Below are positions 36,013 to 44,455 of a stretch of DNA of 64,000 nucleotides, piece after piece (within the stretch, counting starts at the first letter, position 1; each line of letters starts with the position of its first letter). The DNA is from Actinoallomurus bryophytorum. GTDB taxonomy: Bacteria > Actinomycetota > Actinomycetes > Streptosporangiales > Streptosporangiaceae. The DNA lies in the NCBI RefSeq assembly GCF_006716425.1, contig NZ_VFOZ01000001.1:1178001-1242000 (forward strand). The letters are read 5' to 3'. The notes beneath the pieces are model-generated. The model was given only the letters and a program-made list of their open reading frames with translations, did no database searches and was not told where the DNA came from. The position numbers and the translations under genes were made by a program.

Positions 36013-36798
36013 ATGGCATTCGACGGGGTCATACGGGGGACCGCGGTCGCCATCGCGCTGGCGGTCGCGGCGGGCGGCTGTAGCCATCACTCGTCACGGG
36101 TGACGCAGAGCGGCGGCGGTCAGGGCAAGGCACCGAGCGGAGCGTCGAAGACCTGGGGGACGCCGATCCTCTCGGACGACTTCGGGGGCACACAGCTCGA
36201 CGCGAACAAATGGCAGGTCTACGAGGCACCGGACGCCTCCACCCACCGCGGCGTCGCCGCCGGCACCCACGTCTCGGACGGCAAGCTCATGCTCGTCGGC
36301 GGGATCTACGGCGGCAAGGACCAGGGGGCGGGGGTCATCTCCCGTTTCTCCCAGACGTACGGCCGCTGGGAGGCCCGCATGCGGTCCGACCCGGGCGCCG
36401 GTTACTCCGCCACGGCGTTCCTGTGGCCGGTGCACATGGGCGATCCGGAGTTCGCCGAGATCGACTTCGCCGAGATCCTGTCGGCCAACCGGCACAGCGG
36501 TGGCCTGTTCATCCACCACGGCCGGGACGACCAGCAGGTCCAGCGGACCACGCATGCCGACTTCACCAAGTGGCACACCGTGGCCGTCGACTGGCTGCCC
36601 GACCACGTCACGTTCTGGATGGACGGTAAGAAGACGTGGACCTACAACGGGTCCTTCGTCCCGAAGCAGTCCATGATGCAGCTGTACCTACGGAACGAGA
36701 TGCGGAACGGCTTCCACCGCACGTCGGAGACGCCGCAGAAGATCACGATGCAGGTCGACTGGATCCGGGTCTACCGCGCTCCGCCGCCCGCGCGCTGA
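36013..36798 (+). CDS. Secreted lipoprotein glycoside hydrolase family 16
   Basis: A 261-residue secreted beta-glucanase-type enzyme. The N-terminus is a lipoprotein signal with lipobox LAVAAGGC (Cys near residue 23). The GH16 catalytic motif is EIDFAEIL, with nucleophile and acid/base glutamates. The C-terminal TMQVDWIRVYR matches the family. GH16 members cut beta-1,3/1,4-glucans, laminarin or agar-like polysaccharides. ATG 36013 is chosen; GTG 36004 in the same frame is an alternative. The lipobox predicts membrane anchoring outside the cell. It is convergent with tatB. Confidence 0.88.
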   Translation: MAFDGVIRGTAVAIALAVAAGGCSHHSSRVTQSGGGQGKAPSGASKTWGTPILSDDFGGTQLDANKWQVYEAPDASTHRGVAAGTHVSDGKLMLVGGIYGGKDQGAGVISRFSQTYGRWEARMRSDPGAGYSATAFLWPVHMGDPEFAEIDFAEILSANRHSGGLFIHHGRDDQQVQRTTHADFTKWHTVAVDWLPDHVTFWMDGKKTWTYNGSFVPKQSMMQLYLRNEMRNGFHRTSETPQKITMQVDWIRVYRAPPPAR

Positions 36799-36818
36799 CG
36801 CGTCCGGCCAAGATCGGG

Positions 36819-37145
36819 CTAGGTGGCCTCGGGGTCGTACGGCGGCCGCTCACCGAACGGCAACAGGGGCTCCTCGGCCATGGCCGACTCCTGGTCGAAG
36901 TCGTCCAGATCGTCGAGCAGGTGCTTGCGGACGAACCGCCGCGGGCTGAGGTCGGCGACGTCGAAGTCGGCGAACTCCGGGCCGAGACCGTCGCGCAGAT
37001 CTTCCTTCGCGCTGTTGGCCATGGTCCGCAGCTGCCGCAGCGCCCGGCCTGCCTGTGAGGCGACCTTCGGCAACTGGTCGGGGCCGAAGATGACCAAGGC
37101 GAGCACAACGAGGAGCAGTGCCTCACCGAGTCCTACGTCGAACAC
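36819..37145 (-). CDS. tatB: Sec-independent (Tat) protein translocase subunit TatB
   Basis: A 108-residue Tat component. It has the short N-terminal transmembrane helix (residues 4-20, LGEALLLVVLALVIFGPD), the hinge Gly-Pro, an amphipathic helix (QLPKVASQAGRALRQLRTM), then an acidic tail. TatB with TatC binds twin-arginine signal peptides. It follows htrA by 105 bases, as in M. tuberculosis (Rv1223-Rv1224). At least one twin-arginine substrate lies in this window (the amidase at 54 kb). Confidence 0.92.
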   Translation of the reverse strand: MFDVGLGEALLLVVLALVIFGPDQLPKVASQAGRALRQLRTMANSAKEDLRDGLGPEFADFDVADLSPRRFVRKHLLDDLDDFDQESAMAEEPLLPFGERPPYDPEAT

Positions 37146-37250
37146 CGGTCCTCCACCTGATGGCCCGCGGTCCCTTTGCCGGGACCGCCGATGTCAGCTT
37201 AACCGCGCCGCCGACCTCGCGTCTCGGCGGAGGTCGGCGGCGCGGGCCGA

Positions 37251-38741
37251 TCAGTTGCCCGAACCCAGTGTGAGCTGGGTGGTCAGCTTCTGCGCGCCGC
37301 GGGTGTAGGCGATCAGGACCCGCTCGCCCGGTGACTTGGCGCGGATGGCCATGATCAGCTCATCCGACCCGCTGATGGGCTTGTTGTCGAAGGAGGTGAT
37401 GATGTCGCCGGCCTTCAGCCCGGCCTTCTGGGCGGGGCCGCCCGGCACGATCGTGCCGCCCTTGCAGGTCTGGGATCCCCCGTCGGTGGCGATGCGGGCA
37501 CCGCCGCCCTGGTAGGTCATGTCGATGCAGGCGCCGATCACCGCGTGCGTGGCCTTGCCGCCGCTGATCAGCTGCTCGGCGACCTTCTTGACCTGGTTGC
37601 TGGGGATGGCGAAGCCCAGGCCGATGCTCCCACTCTGCTGCTTGTCGCTGCCGAGCGTCTGGCTGCCCAGGGTGGCGATCGCGGAGTTCACCCCGATGAC
37701 CTCGCCCTTGGCGTTCACAAGCGGGCCGCCGGAGTTGCCGGGGTTGATCGCCGCGTCGGTCTGTACGGCGTTGATGAAGGCGGACTCGCCGCCCTCCCCG
37801 CTGGTGCTCACGGGCCGGTTGAGGGCGCTGACGATGCCGGTCGTGACGGTGCCGGCCAGGCCGAGGGGCGACCCGATGGCGATGACGGGGTCACCGACCG
37901 CGAGGCCGTCGGAGTTGCCGAGCGTCAGAGCCTTACGGCCGCCGAGAGTGCCCGGCTTGATCACGGCGATGTCCGAGGTCGGGTCGTGCCCCACGATGGT
38001 CGCGGTGGTCGTCTTGCCGTCGTTGAAGACGACCTGCATGTTGCCGCCGCTGACCGCGGGGGCGACCACGTGGTTGTTGGTCACGATGTAGCCGCCGTGC
38101 ACGATGAACCCGGTGCCGGCGCCGCCCTCGGTGCCGTTCTGCACCTTGATCATCACGACGCTGGGCACCAGCCGCTGGGCGATGCCGGCGATCGAGCCGG
38201 GGTCGCGGTTCTTGTCGCCGGTCGAGGTGGAGGAGCCGCCGCCCAGGTCGACCGAGCCGGTACGGTCGCCGCTCGCCATCACACCGATGCCGGCACCGAG
38301 CGCACCGGCCAGCAGCGCGACGACGACGGCGACGATCAGGAAGACGCCTGTCGAGGGCCCTCTGCGCTGGTAAGGCTCGACGGAGGGAACGGGTGCCCAG
38401 TTCGGGGGTCCGCCGGGATAACCGCCACCGCCCATGGGCCGCTGCTGGGTGTTCCAGCCGCCGTACGGAGGCGCCGGGGGACGATGGCGCTGGTCGTAGG
38501 GCTGCTCGTAGTTGTGCGGCGTGAACGCCGGCCGCGGCGGATGAACGGGTACGTCGCTGCGCGGCGGCGCGCCGTACGGGGAGCGCTGTCCCGGGTCAGG
38601 CGGCGCCATGCCCTGCGGCGGACCCGAGGCGAACGGCTGGTCCGTGGAGTTCTGGGGGGCCGCCGCGCTCCCCGCCTCGGGCTCTCGCGTGCGCCGGTCG
38701 TCCTGCGGTGGACCCCCGGGCGCGCGGCTGTCTTCCGTCAT
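37251..38741 (-). CDS. htrA: HtrA/DegP-type membrane serine protease with PDZ domain
   Basis: A 496-residue envelope protease. The N-terminal 130 residues are a Pro/Gln-rich cytoplasmic region. One transmembrane helix (about 132-156) follows, then the trypsin-like domain: His in VTNNHVV, Asp in DIAVIKP, Ser in NPGNSGGPL, and a C-terminal PDZ domain (GLKAGDIITSFDNKPI). It degrades or refolds damaged envelope proteins and is typically SigE-controlled. The start at 38741 is preferred over 38789 because homologues begin near there. It is downstream of the RseB-like gene. Confidence 0.93.
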   Translation of the reverse strand: MTEDSRAPGGPPQDDRRTREPEAGSAAAPQNSTDQPFASGPPQGMAPPDPGQRSPYGAPPRSDVPVHPPRPAFTPHNYEQPYDQRHRPPAPPYGGWNTQQRPMGGGGYPGGPPNWAPVPSVEPYQRRGPSTGVFLIVAVVVALLAGALGAGIGVMASGDRTGSVDLGGGSSTSTGDKNRDPGSIAGIAQRLVPSVVMIKVQNGTEGGAGTGFIVHGGYIVTNNHVVAPAVSGGNMQVVFNDGKTTTATIVGHDPTSDIAVIKPGTLGGRKALTLGNSDGLAVGDPVIAIGSPLGLAGTVTTGIVSALNRPVSTSGEGGESAFINAVQTDAAINPGNSGGPLVNAKGEVIGVNSAIATLGSQTLGSDKQQSGSIGLGFAIPSNQVKKVAEQLISGGKATHAVIGACIDMTYQGGGARIATDGGSQTCKGGTIVPGGPAQKAGLKAGDIITSFDNKPISGSDELIMAIRAKSPGERVLIAYTRGAQKLTTQLTLGSGN

Positions 38742-38908
38742 GAACTGACTCCTTGCCGACCGCGCATGGACCTGTCGTTGTCGCCCCACAATGACGAACG
38801 AGGTATGTGGCGAGCATAAGCGACCTTGGCGGTGAAACCTGGCGGCTCACGGCTTCATCCCCCGGGGACGAATCGTTCCGAGGGACCAGCCAACGGGATC
38901 TCCGCAGA

Positions 38909-39979
38909 TCAGTCAAATGGGTTGGCCCACGACGTGATCCGGTCCAGTCCGCGTCCCAGGCGTCCCCAGAAACCGGTCTCGCCGTGGGGCAGCGCGGCCA
39001 CCGCGCTGTCCATGACCGACGGCGGCGCGTCGGCGAGGACGGTGAACACATAGCCCCTGCTGGCCCACATCGCCCGCTGCTGCACGGTGTCGCGCAGGTA
39101 GACCGTGCGGCCGCCCCTCGTCGCCCTGCGCCAGCCCGCGACGCTCTTGGCGTCCAGCGTGCCGCGCTGTACGAAGACCGAGACCACCGACAGGCCGTCG
39201 GAGTAGCTGAGGTGCACGACCGGGCCGTTGCCGTCGAGCTGCCGCGCGTCGTACAGGCTGAGCCCGTCGGGCAGCCCGGAATGCACCGGCCAGCCGTGGT
39301 AACGCAGCGAGCCCAGGTCGGCGCCGACCAGCTGATGCGCCCACGGCGCCTCGATCGTGCGCGACGCGGACGCGGTCACGAACCTGGCCCTGGGTACGGA
39401 CGACCGGATCTCGGTGAAGACCGTGAGGTTGACCTCGCGGCCCTGCTGGTCGAGCAGCTCGCGGCGGAGCATCAGACCCGTCTGCCGGTCGATGTGGAAC
39501 CGGCCCGCCGCGGTGCCGTCGGCGCGCCGTGCCTCGATGACGAGGGTGGGGCGGCCCGACACGTCGCCCTGCCCCGCACGGACGACCGCGTAGTTGCGCG
39601 CGAGGAGCTCGAGCATCTTCGGCGTGTACCCGGTGAGGCCGCCGGTGTGCTGTGAGTCGTCGGCCTCGAACATCTGACCGCCCTGGGCGGCCGTCGTGCT
39701 CTGGACGTTGATGTGGGTGCCGTCACCCGGAACGTGGACGACCTTGACCAGCGACGTGGTCCCCGTCCCGCTGCGGCTCCAGGCCGTGATGAACTGCGTG
39801 CCCTCGTACGAGGTCGTACGCGCGGCGCTCTCGGCGTTGCGCAGTTGCTGCAGCGCCTCCGGATCGGACTTCAGCCGGGCCGCGCTCGCGGTGTCGCCGG
39901 TGGTCACGAACCACAGGACGAGCAGCGCGGCGGCGAGGCCTCCTGCCATCCACGTGTTGCGTGAGATCCGGTCCGTCAC
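38909..39979 (-). CDS. RseB/MucB-like sigma-E regulatory protein
   Basis: A 356-residue membrane-anchored protein. An N-terminal transmembrane helix (about 11-31) leads to an extracellular LolA/RseB-like beta domain. Typical features: TTSYEGTQFITAWS, RPTLVIEARRADG, FHIDRQTGLMLRRELLD and FTEIRSS. In E. coli RseB binds the anti-sigma factor and senses lipopolysaccharide and mislocalised lipoproteins. Its start overlaps the anti-sigma gene stop by 4 bases (ATGA), so it is co-translated. This fits a three-protein envelope-stress switch. M. tuberculosis has no equivalent gene between rseA and htrA. Confidence 0.85.
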   Translation of the reverse strand: MTDRISRNTWMAGGLAAALLVLWFVTTGDTASAARLKSDPEALQQLRNAESAARTTSYEGTQFITAWSRSGTGTTSLVKVVHVPGDGTHINVQSTTAAQGGQMFEADDSQHTGGLTGYTPKMLELLARNYAVVRAGQGDVSGRPTLVIEARRADGTAAGRFHIDRQTGLMLRRELLDQQGREVNLTVFTEIRSSVPRARFVTASASRTIEAPWAHQLVGADLGSLRYHGWPVHSGLPDGLSLYDARQLDGNGPVVHLSYSDGLSVVSVFVQRGTLDAKSVAGWRRATRGGRTVYLRDTVQQRAMWASRGYVFTVLADAPPSVMDSAVAALPHGETGFWGRLGRGLDRITSWANPFD

Positions 39980-40515
39980 GGGCTGCTGGCCTTGGGGTCG
40001 GTGAGAGGAACGTCGCCTGAGGTGAGTGCGTGCTCGACCGCGAACTGCTCGATCGAGGGCGCCACGCGCGGCAGGGAACGCGGCTCCGAACCGGCGGCGA
40101 AGGCCGCCGAGCCGATGCCGAGCACGGCCAGGGTCGCGGCGCCGGCGACCAGGTAGCGCCCGCGGGGCAACCGGCGGCGCGTCGCGGCGGCCCGGCCCGG
40201 GCGGTTGCCGGCGGGACGCGTGTCACGCGGCCGCGTGGACCGGACGGCGCCCGGGACCCGGCCCTGACCGGGCAGCCTGCGGACGACCGGTGGCAGCGGG
40301 TCACCCGGCTCGCCCATGGCCTGGAGACGGCCGAGCAGGCTGTCGGCCGGGAGCATGTCCCCCATGGCGCGGAGCCGCCGCTTGAGGGCGCGCAGCACGT
40401 CGGCCTCGGCGCGGCACGCGTCACAGGCCGCCAGGTGCATCAGGGCCCTGTCACGCTCGTCGTGGCCCAGCTCGCCGTCGACCAGCGCCGTGAGCCGCTC
40501 CCCTAGATGGGCCAT
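39976..40515 (-). CDS. rseA: Zinc-binding anti-sigma factor (ZAS family, RseA-like)
   Basis: A 179-residue anti-sigma factor. The N-terminal ZAS motif is His27-x3-Cys31-x2-Cys34 in HLAACDACRAE. A basic linker follows, then one transmembrane helix (about 121-142) and a short extracellular tail. Such proteins hold SigE-type factors inactive; zinc oxidation or proteolysis frees them. It starts 64 bases after sigE and overlaps the RseB-like gene by 4 bases. The long Arg/Pro-rich linker (about residues 75-120) is characteristic of cytoplasmic-side regulatory segments. Confidence 0.9.
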   Translation of the reverse strand: MAHLGERLTALVDGELGHDERDRALMHLAACDACRAEADVLRALKRRLRAMGDMLPADSLLGRLQAMGEPGDPLPPVVRRLPGQGRVPGAVRSTRPRDTRPAGNRPGRAAATRRRLPRGRYLVAGAATLAVLGIGSAAFAAGSEPRSLPRVAPSIEQFAVEHALTSGDVPLTDPKASSP

Positions 40516-40579
40516 GAGACCTCCTCCGCCGGCCGCATGACCAAGGTGCAGTGCCTGGTGATTCGCTCGCTCCGCTCTG

Positions 40580-41194
40580 TCATACGGCCTCCCCCGAAGC
40601 CTCTGCCGTCCCCGTCGCCGTGCGGCGGCGGGGCCCGCGGTGTTCGAGCGCGGCGCGCAGCTGTGCCCGGCCCCGGTGGATCCGGCTGCGGACCGTGCCG
40701 AGCTTCACGCCGACCGTCGCGGCGATCTCCTCATAGGACAGTCCCTCGATGTCGCACAGCACGACGACCGCGCGGTAGTCCGGCGCGAGGCCGTCGAGCG
40801 CCGCCTGGACGTCGGCGTCGAGCTTTTTGTCGTCGTAGGCCTGCGCGGGCGTGGGCTCGTGGCCGCGCAGGCGCTCCGCGGCGTCTTCGGCGAGGTTTTC
40901 GAAACGGATCCGCTGACGGCGCCGCGCCTGGTCGAGGAAGAGGTTGGTGGTGATGCGGTGCAGCCACCCCTCGAAGGTGCCGGGCTGGTAGTTGGCGAGC
41001 GACCGGAACACGCGGACGAAGACCTCCTGAGTGAGGTCCTCGGCGTCGTGCGGATTGCCGGTGAGACGGAAGGCGAGGCGGTAGACGCGGCCGGAATGCT
41101 CGCGCACGATCTCTTCCCACGTCGGGGGTGTCCAGGCGATGCCGGCGTCCCGCACCGTCGCTCCCCTCTCACGCAAGAGTTCTGCCACCGCCAT
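40580..41194 (-). CDS. sigE: ECF sigma factor SigE
   Basis: A 204-residue extracytoplasmic sigma factor. Region 2: [20 protein letters not shown], including the -10-reading helices, then [20 protein letters not shown] and [10 protein letters not shown]. Region 4: [20 protein letters not shown] and [12 protein letters not shown]. Position (next to anti-sigma factor, htrA, tatB and the divergent O-methyltransferase) identifies it as orthologous to mycobacterial SigE (Rv1221), which controls surface and envelope stress. A matching self-type promoter is seen just upstream. Confidence 0.93.
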   Translation of the reverse strand: MAVAELLRERGATVRDAGIAWTPPTWEEIVREHSGRVYRLAFRLTGNPHDAEDLTQEVFVRVFRSLANYQPGTFEGWLHRITTNLFLDQARRRQRIRFENLAEDAAERLRGHEPTPAQAYDDKKLDADVQAALDGLAPDYRAVVVLCDIEGLSYEEIAATVGVKLGTVRSRIHRGRAQLRAALEHRGPRRRTATGTAEASGEAV

Positions 41195-41245
41195 ACTGCC
41201 CCGTTTCTTCCTTTCCGCCTACCGGCTGCCGTGGCCCCACTGAAG

Positions 41246-41271
41246 AACGTGACGGTAGGCGGTGGAGTTCC
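41246..41271 (-). promoter_or_regulatory. ECF (SigE-type) promoter upstream of sigE
   Basis: On the minus strand the -35 element GGAAC (41271-41267) is separated by exactly 17 bases from CGTT (41249-41246). This matches the consensus of ECF sigma factors (GGAAC-N16/17-CGTT). It lies about 52 bases before the sigE start, so it predicts autoregulation. Confidence 0.7.
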
Positions 41272-41303
41272 CCCGCCGCAGTAGTCTTTGACCTCGCAGG
41301 CTC

Positions 41304-41957
41304 ATGCTCTCCGAGGAGGAAGTCATTGACACGGTGAAGGCCACTCTGGCCTACGTGGAGCAATACCTCCCCGAGGACGAGGCGCTGCGCAACGCGCGTC
41401 AGCGCGGCGAGGACGTGGGCGCCACGCCGATCGGCGCGGGCGGCGGCGCCGCACTGCGCTTCCTCGCCACCGCCATCAGCGCGCGTACGGTCGTCGAGAT
41501 CGGCTCCGGATGCGGCGTGTCCGGCATCTGGCTGCTGCGCGGCATGCAGACCAACGGCGTGCTGACGAGCGTCGACGTCGAGCCGGAAAACCAGCGGCTG
41601 GCCCGCGAGGCGTACGCCGAGGCCGGCTTCCCGACCTCACGTGCCCGGCTGATCACCGGCCGCGCGCTGGACGTCCTGCCACGCCTCACCGACGGCGCGT
41701 ACGACCTGGTCTTCTGCGACGCGCTCAAGCGGGAGTACCCCGACTACCTGCCCGAGGCCCTGCGCCTGCTGCGCCCCGGCGGCGTGGTGGCGTTCGACAA
41801 CGCGCTGCTGGGCGACAAGGTGGCCGATCCGACCAACCGCACGCCGGACACCGTCGCGGTCCGCGAGCTCGGCCGCCTCGTCCGCGAGGACGACCGGCTG
41901 ACGCCGATGCTCATCCCGGTCGGGGACGGACTCCTCGCCGCGGTGAAGGGTGCATGA
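41304..41957 (+). CDS. O-methyltransferase (Rv1220c-type)
   Basis: A 217-residue class I methyltransferase of the catechol type. SAM motif VVEIGSGCGVSGIWLL near residue 62, VDVEPENQRLAREAYAEAGF, and the metal/catalytic segment VVAFDNALLGDKVAD. It is divergent from sigE, the position of Rv1220c beside sigE in M. tuberculosis. The substrate is unknown. Its stop overlaps the next gene start by 4 bases (ATGA), so a two-gene operon is likely. Confidence 0.9.
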   Translation: MLSEEEVIDTVKATLAYVEQYLPEDEALRNARQRGEDVGATPIGAGGGAALRFLATAISARTVVEIGSGCGVSGIWLLRGMQTNGVLTSVDVEPENQRLAREAYAEAGFPTSRARLITGRALDVLPRLTDGAYDLVFCDALKREYPDYLPEALRLLRPGGVVAFDNALLGDKVADPTNRTPDTVAVRELGRLVREDDRLTPMLIPVGDGLLAAVKGA

Positions 41958-42514
41958 GAGTACGCCGGCGACCCTCCCCGGGTGACGCACGGCCCGTGGG
42001 GTGCGCCCTCGTCCTTCTCGCGTTCTCAGTGATCTTCGCGGCGACCGCCGTGCCGGCCCTGCCGGGTCTGGGCGCGGTCCTCTATCTCGTCATCGGCGTG
42101 GCCGGCATCACGCTGTGCACGGCCGGGCTCCTGACGGCGGCCGGGCGGCTCGTGGGCGGCCGGCCGGTGCTCGAGCTGGACGAGGAGGGGGTACGCCTGC
42201 CGGCGCCCTGGCCCTGGCCGCGTACCCGCGACCGGTCCGTACGCTGGGCCGACCTGGCCGCCGTCGTGCTCTGGAGCAGCCCGGTCCCGCGCGGCCGCCG
42301 TGGCCTCGCCGACCACCTGGCGTTCCTGCCCACTCAGGAGGGCGCGGGACCCGCTCAGCCGAGCGCCGAACTCCTCGCGCTGGGCCTTCAGGACCTTCCG
42401 GGCGTCGCGACCGCGGACTGGGCGATCGACGTCTCGGGTGGCTGGGACCCCGGCGTGGAGGAGATCCTCGCCGAGGCCCGCCGCCACGAACTGCACACCG
42501 CGGATCTGCGCTGA
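41954..42514 (+). CDS. Two-helix membrane protein, unknown function
   Basis: A 186-residue protein with a basic N-terminus, two adjacent transmembrane helices (about residues 16-33 and 39-60), and a cytoplasmic domain. A PH-like pattern follows: LELDEEGVRLPAPWPWPRTRD, then VRWADLAAVVLWSS. Similar actinobacterial PH-domain membrane proteins are of unknown role. It is translationally coupled to the O-methyltransferase by a 4-base overlap. Confidence in the gene is good; the function is not known. Confidence 0.7.
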   Translation: MRVRRRPSPGDARPVGCALVLLAFSVIFAATAVPALPGLGAVLYLVIGVAGITLCTAGLLTAAGRLVGGRPVLELDEEGVRLPAPWPWPRTRDRSVRWADLAAVVLWSSPVPRGRRGLADHLAFLPTQEGAGPAQPSAELLALGLQDLPGVATADWAIDVSGGWDPGVEEILAEARRHELHTADLR

Positions 42515-42524
42515 CGGAGAGCCG

Positions 42525-44030
42525 TCAGCGGCTCGCTCCGTCTTTCGAGGTCAGCCAGTTCAGCAGGAGGCGTACGCCGTAGCCGGTGGCCCCCTTGGTG
42601 ATCGCGCCGTCGTCGGAGGTGGCACGCGCGGGACCGGCGACGTCCAGATGGGCCCACGCGCGGTCCCCCGCGAACTCCCGCAGGAAGAGCGCGGCCACGA
42701 TGGAGCCGGCGCCGAAGCCGCCGCGGCCGATGTTGGCGAGGTCCGCGACCTCCGAGTCGATGGCCTGGCGGTACTCCTCGACCAGCGGCATCCGCCAGAC
42801 GGCCTCGCCACTCGTCTCCCCCGCGGCCGTGAGGTCCCCGGCGAGCGTGTCGTCGGTGGAGTACAGCGCGGCGTGCCGCATCCCGAGCGCGATCTTGGCC
42901 GCACCGGTGAGGGTGGCGATGTCGACGACCGTGCCCGGGTCCAGCTCGGCGTCCGCGTACGCGAGGGCGTCGGCGAGGACCAGACGCCCCTCGGCGTCGG
43001 TGTTGAGCACCTCCGAGGTGGTGCCGCTGTAGTGCCGGATGACGTCACCGGGGCGCATCGCCGAGCCGGAGGGCATGTTCTCGGCCGCCGCGACCAGCCC
43101 GGTGACCTTGACGGGTACCCCGAGCGCCCGCAGGGCGCTCATGACGCCGATCACGACGGCACCGCCCGCCATGTCGGTCTTCATCGTCTTCATGCCCTCG
43201 TTCGACTTCAGGGACAGGCCACCCGAGTCGAAGGTGATGCCCTTGCCGACCAGGACCAGGTGTTCTTCCCGCGCGCCCGCGGCACGACCCTGCTCTCGCG
43301 CGCCCTCCGGCTCGTACGTCAGCTCGATCAGGCGAGGCGGCCGGGACGAGCCCGAGCCCACGGCGAGGATGCCGCCGAAGCCGCCCGCGGCGAGCGCTTT
43401 CTCGTCGCGTACCCGTACGGTCAGCCCCGCGTCCTCGGCGAGCGCCTCGGCCTGTTCGGCCAGCCACTGCGGGCACTTCTCCAGCGAGGTGGTGTTGGTG
43501 AGGTCACGGGCGAGCGCGACCGCGCGCGCCACCGTGATGCCGCGTTCGAGCGCGGCCTGCGCGGAGGCGACCACACTGATCGTCTCGGCGCCCGGCCGCT
43601 TGGCCGGCCCGCCGACACGGAAGTCGTAGGAGGCCAGCAGCAGCCCCTCCGCGAACGCGGCGAGGGCGTCCTCACTCGCCGCGGACGGAGCGCACGCGAT
43701 GACCTTCCCGCGGCCTCTGACCTGCCGTGCGACGGTGGCGCCCGCCCTGCGCAGCGCGGACGGCGAGCCGTCACCGACTCCGAAGAGCAGCATCTCGGTG
43801 ATGCCGTCACCCAGACGGAACGGTGCCCTGACGACCTCGCCGGGCTCGCCCTTCGCGTCCTCGTGCGCGAGCAGGTCGGCCGCTCCCAGCGCGAAGATGC
43901 CGGCGAGGCCGTCGGCGTACGCCGGGTCGATCTCGGGGCCGGACCGTACCGGAACCGCGACGGCCTCGGCCGCCGTCGCGGCGTCGCGGATCGTCTCGTC
44001 GAGAGCGCGGAGCTGGGTCTGTAGTGGCAC
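42525..44030 (-). CDS. pepA: Leucyl aminopeptidase (M17)
   Basis: A 501-residue two-zinc aminopeptidase. The family signature is NTDAEGRLVLADAL, and the Lys/Asp metal ligands are in VGKGITFDSGGLSLK, TDMAGGAVV and an ASEG-type loop. The N-terminal 165 residues are the regulatory/hexamer domain. It trims N-terminal residues from peptides, for nutrient use and glutathione-type turnover. No operon partner; its stop lies 11 bases from the convergent membrane-protein stop. Confidence 0.95.
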   Translation of the reverse strand: MPLQTQLRALDETIRDAATAAEAVAVPVRSGPEIDPAYADGLAGIFALGAADLLAHEDAKGEPGEVVRAPFRLGDGITEMLLFGVGDGSPSALRRAGATVARQVRGRGKVIACAPSAASEDALAAFAEGLLLASYDFRVGGPAKRPGAETISVVASAQAALERGITVARAVALARDLTNTTSLEKCPQWLAEQAEALAEDAGLTVRVRDEKALAAGGFGGILAVGSGSSRPPRLIELTYEPEGAREQGRAAGAREEHLVLVGKGITFDSGGLSLKSNEGMKTMKTDMAGGAVVIGVMSALRALGVPVKVTGLVAAAENMPSGSAMRPGDVIRHYSGTTSEVLNTDAEGRLVLADALAYADAELDPGTVVDIATLTGAAKIALGMRHAALYSTDDTLAGDLTAAGETSGEAVWRMPLVEEYRQAIDSEVADLANIGRGGFGAGSIVAALFLREFAGDRAWAHLDVAGPARATSDDGAITKGATGYGVRLLLNWLTSKDGASR

Positions 44031-44049
44031 GTACCTCTCCCAATGAACA

Positions 44050-44079
44050 GCGAGGCCCCGGCATCAGCCGGGGCCTCGC
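44050..44079 (-). terminator. Strong terminator after the DUF3117 gene
   Basis: A perfect 13-bp stem (gcgaggccccggc / gccggggcctcgc) with loop atca, between the DUF3117 stop (44130) and the pepA start (44030). Confidence 0.8.
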
Positions 44080-44129
44080 TCGCTAATTCAAGCCGGCCGA
44101 ACGGGTGCGCCCGATCCAGGCGTCACGTC

Positions 44130-44297
44130 CTAGCCGACGACACCCTTCAAAGCGTCCCCGAGCTCGCCTGCCTCATCTGCCGACAGTTCGACAACGAGCC
44201 GCCCGCCACCTTCGAGCGGGACACGCATGACGATTCCGCGCCCCTCCTTGGTAACTTCGAGCGGACCATCGCCTGTCCGCGGCTTCATCGCCGCCAT
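44130..44297 (-). CDS. DUF3117 family small protein
   Basis: A 55-residue protein that standard length cut-offs miss. It translates MAAMKPRTGDGPLEVTKEGR, then GIVMRVPLEGGGRLVVELSA, then DEAGELGDALKGVVG. This matches the actinobacterial DUF3117 family (Rv1211 in M. tuberculosis), which has no known function. AGGAAGGGG lies about 10 bases upstream of the ATG. It follows the Rv1210-Rv1220c gene order in this window, between tag and the O-methyltransferase side. Confidence 0.88.
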   Translation of the reverse strand: MAAMKPRTGDGPLEVTKEGRGIVMRVPLEGGGRLVVELSADEAGELGDALKGVVG

Positions 44298-44455
44298 GCG
44301 TGCATCCCCTTCCTGCCTAGGGCCGCGTGGGGCCGCCGGGCTTCCTTGGCCGCTGACCCGCCTGCCGCATCAACGTCAACTGTGGTGGACCATTATCCCG
44401 TTTTCGGGACGCTAAGTGGTAACGATCAGCTCGGAGATCGTCAGACTGGAGTTCT

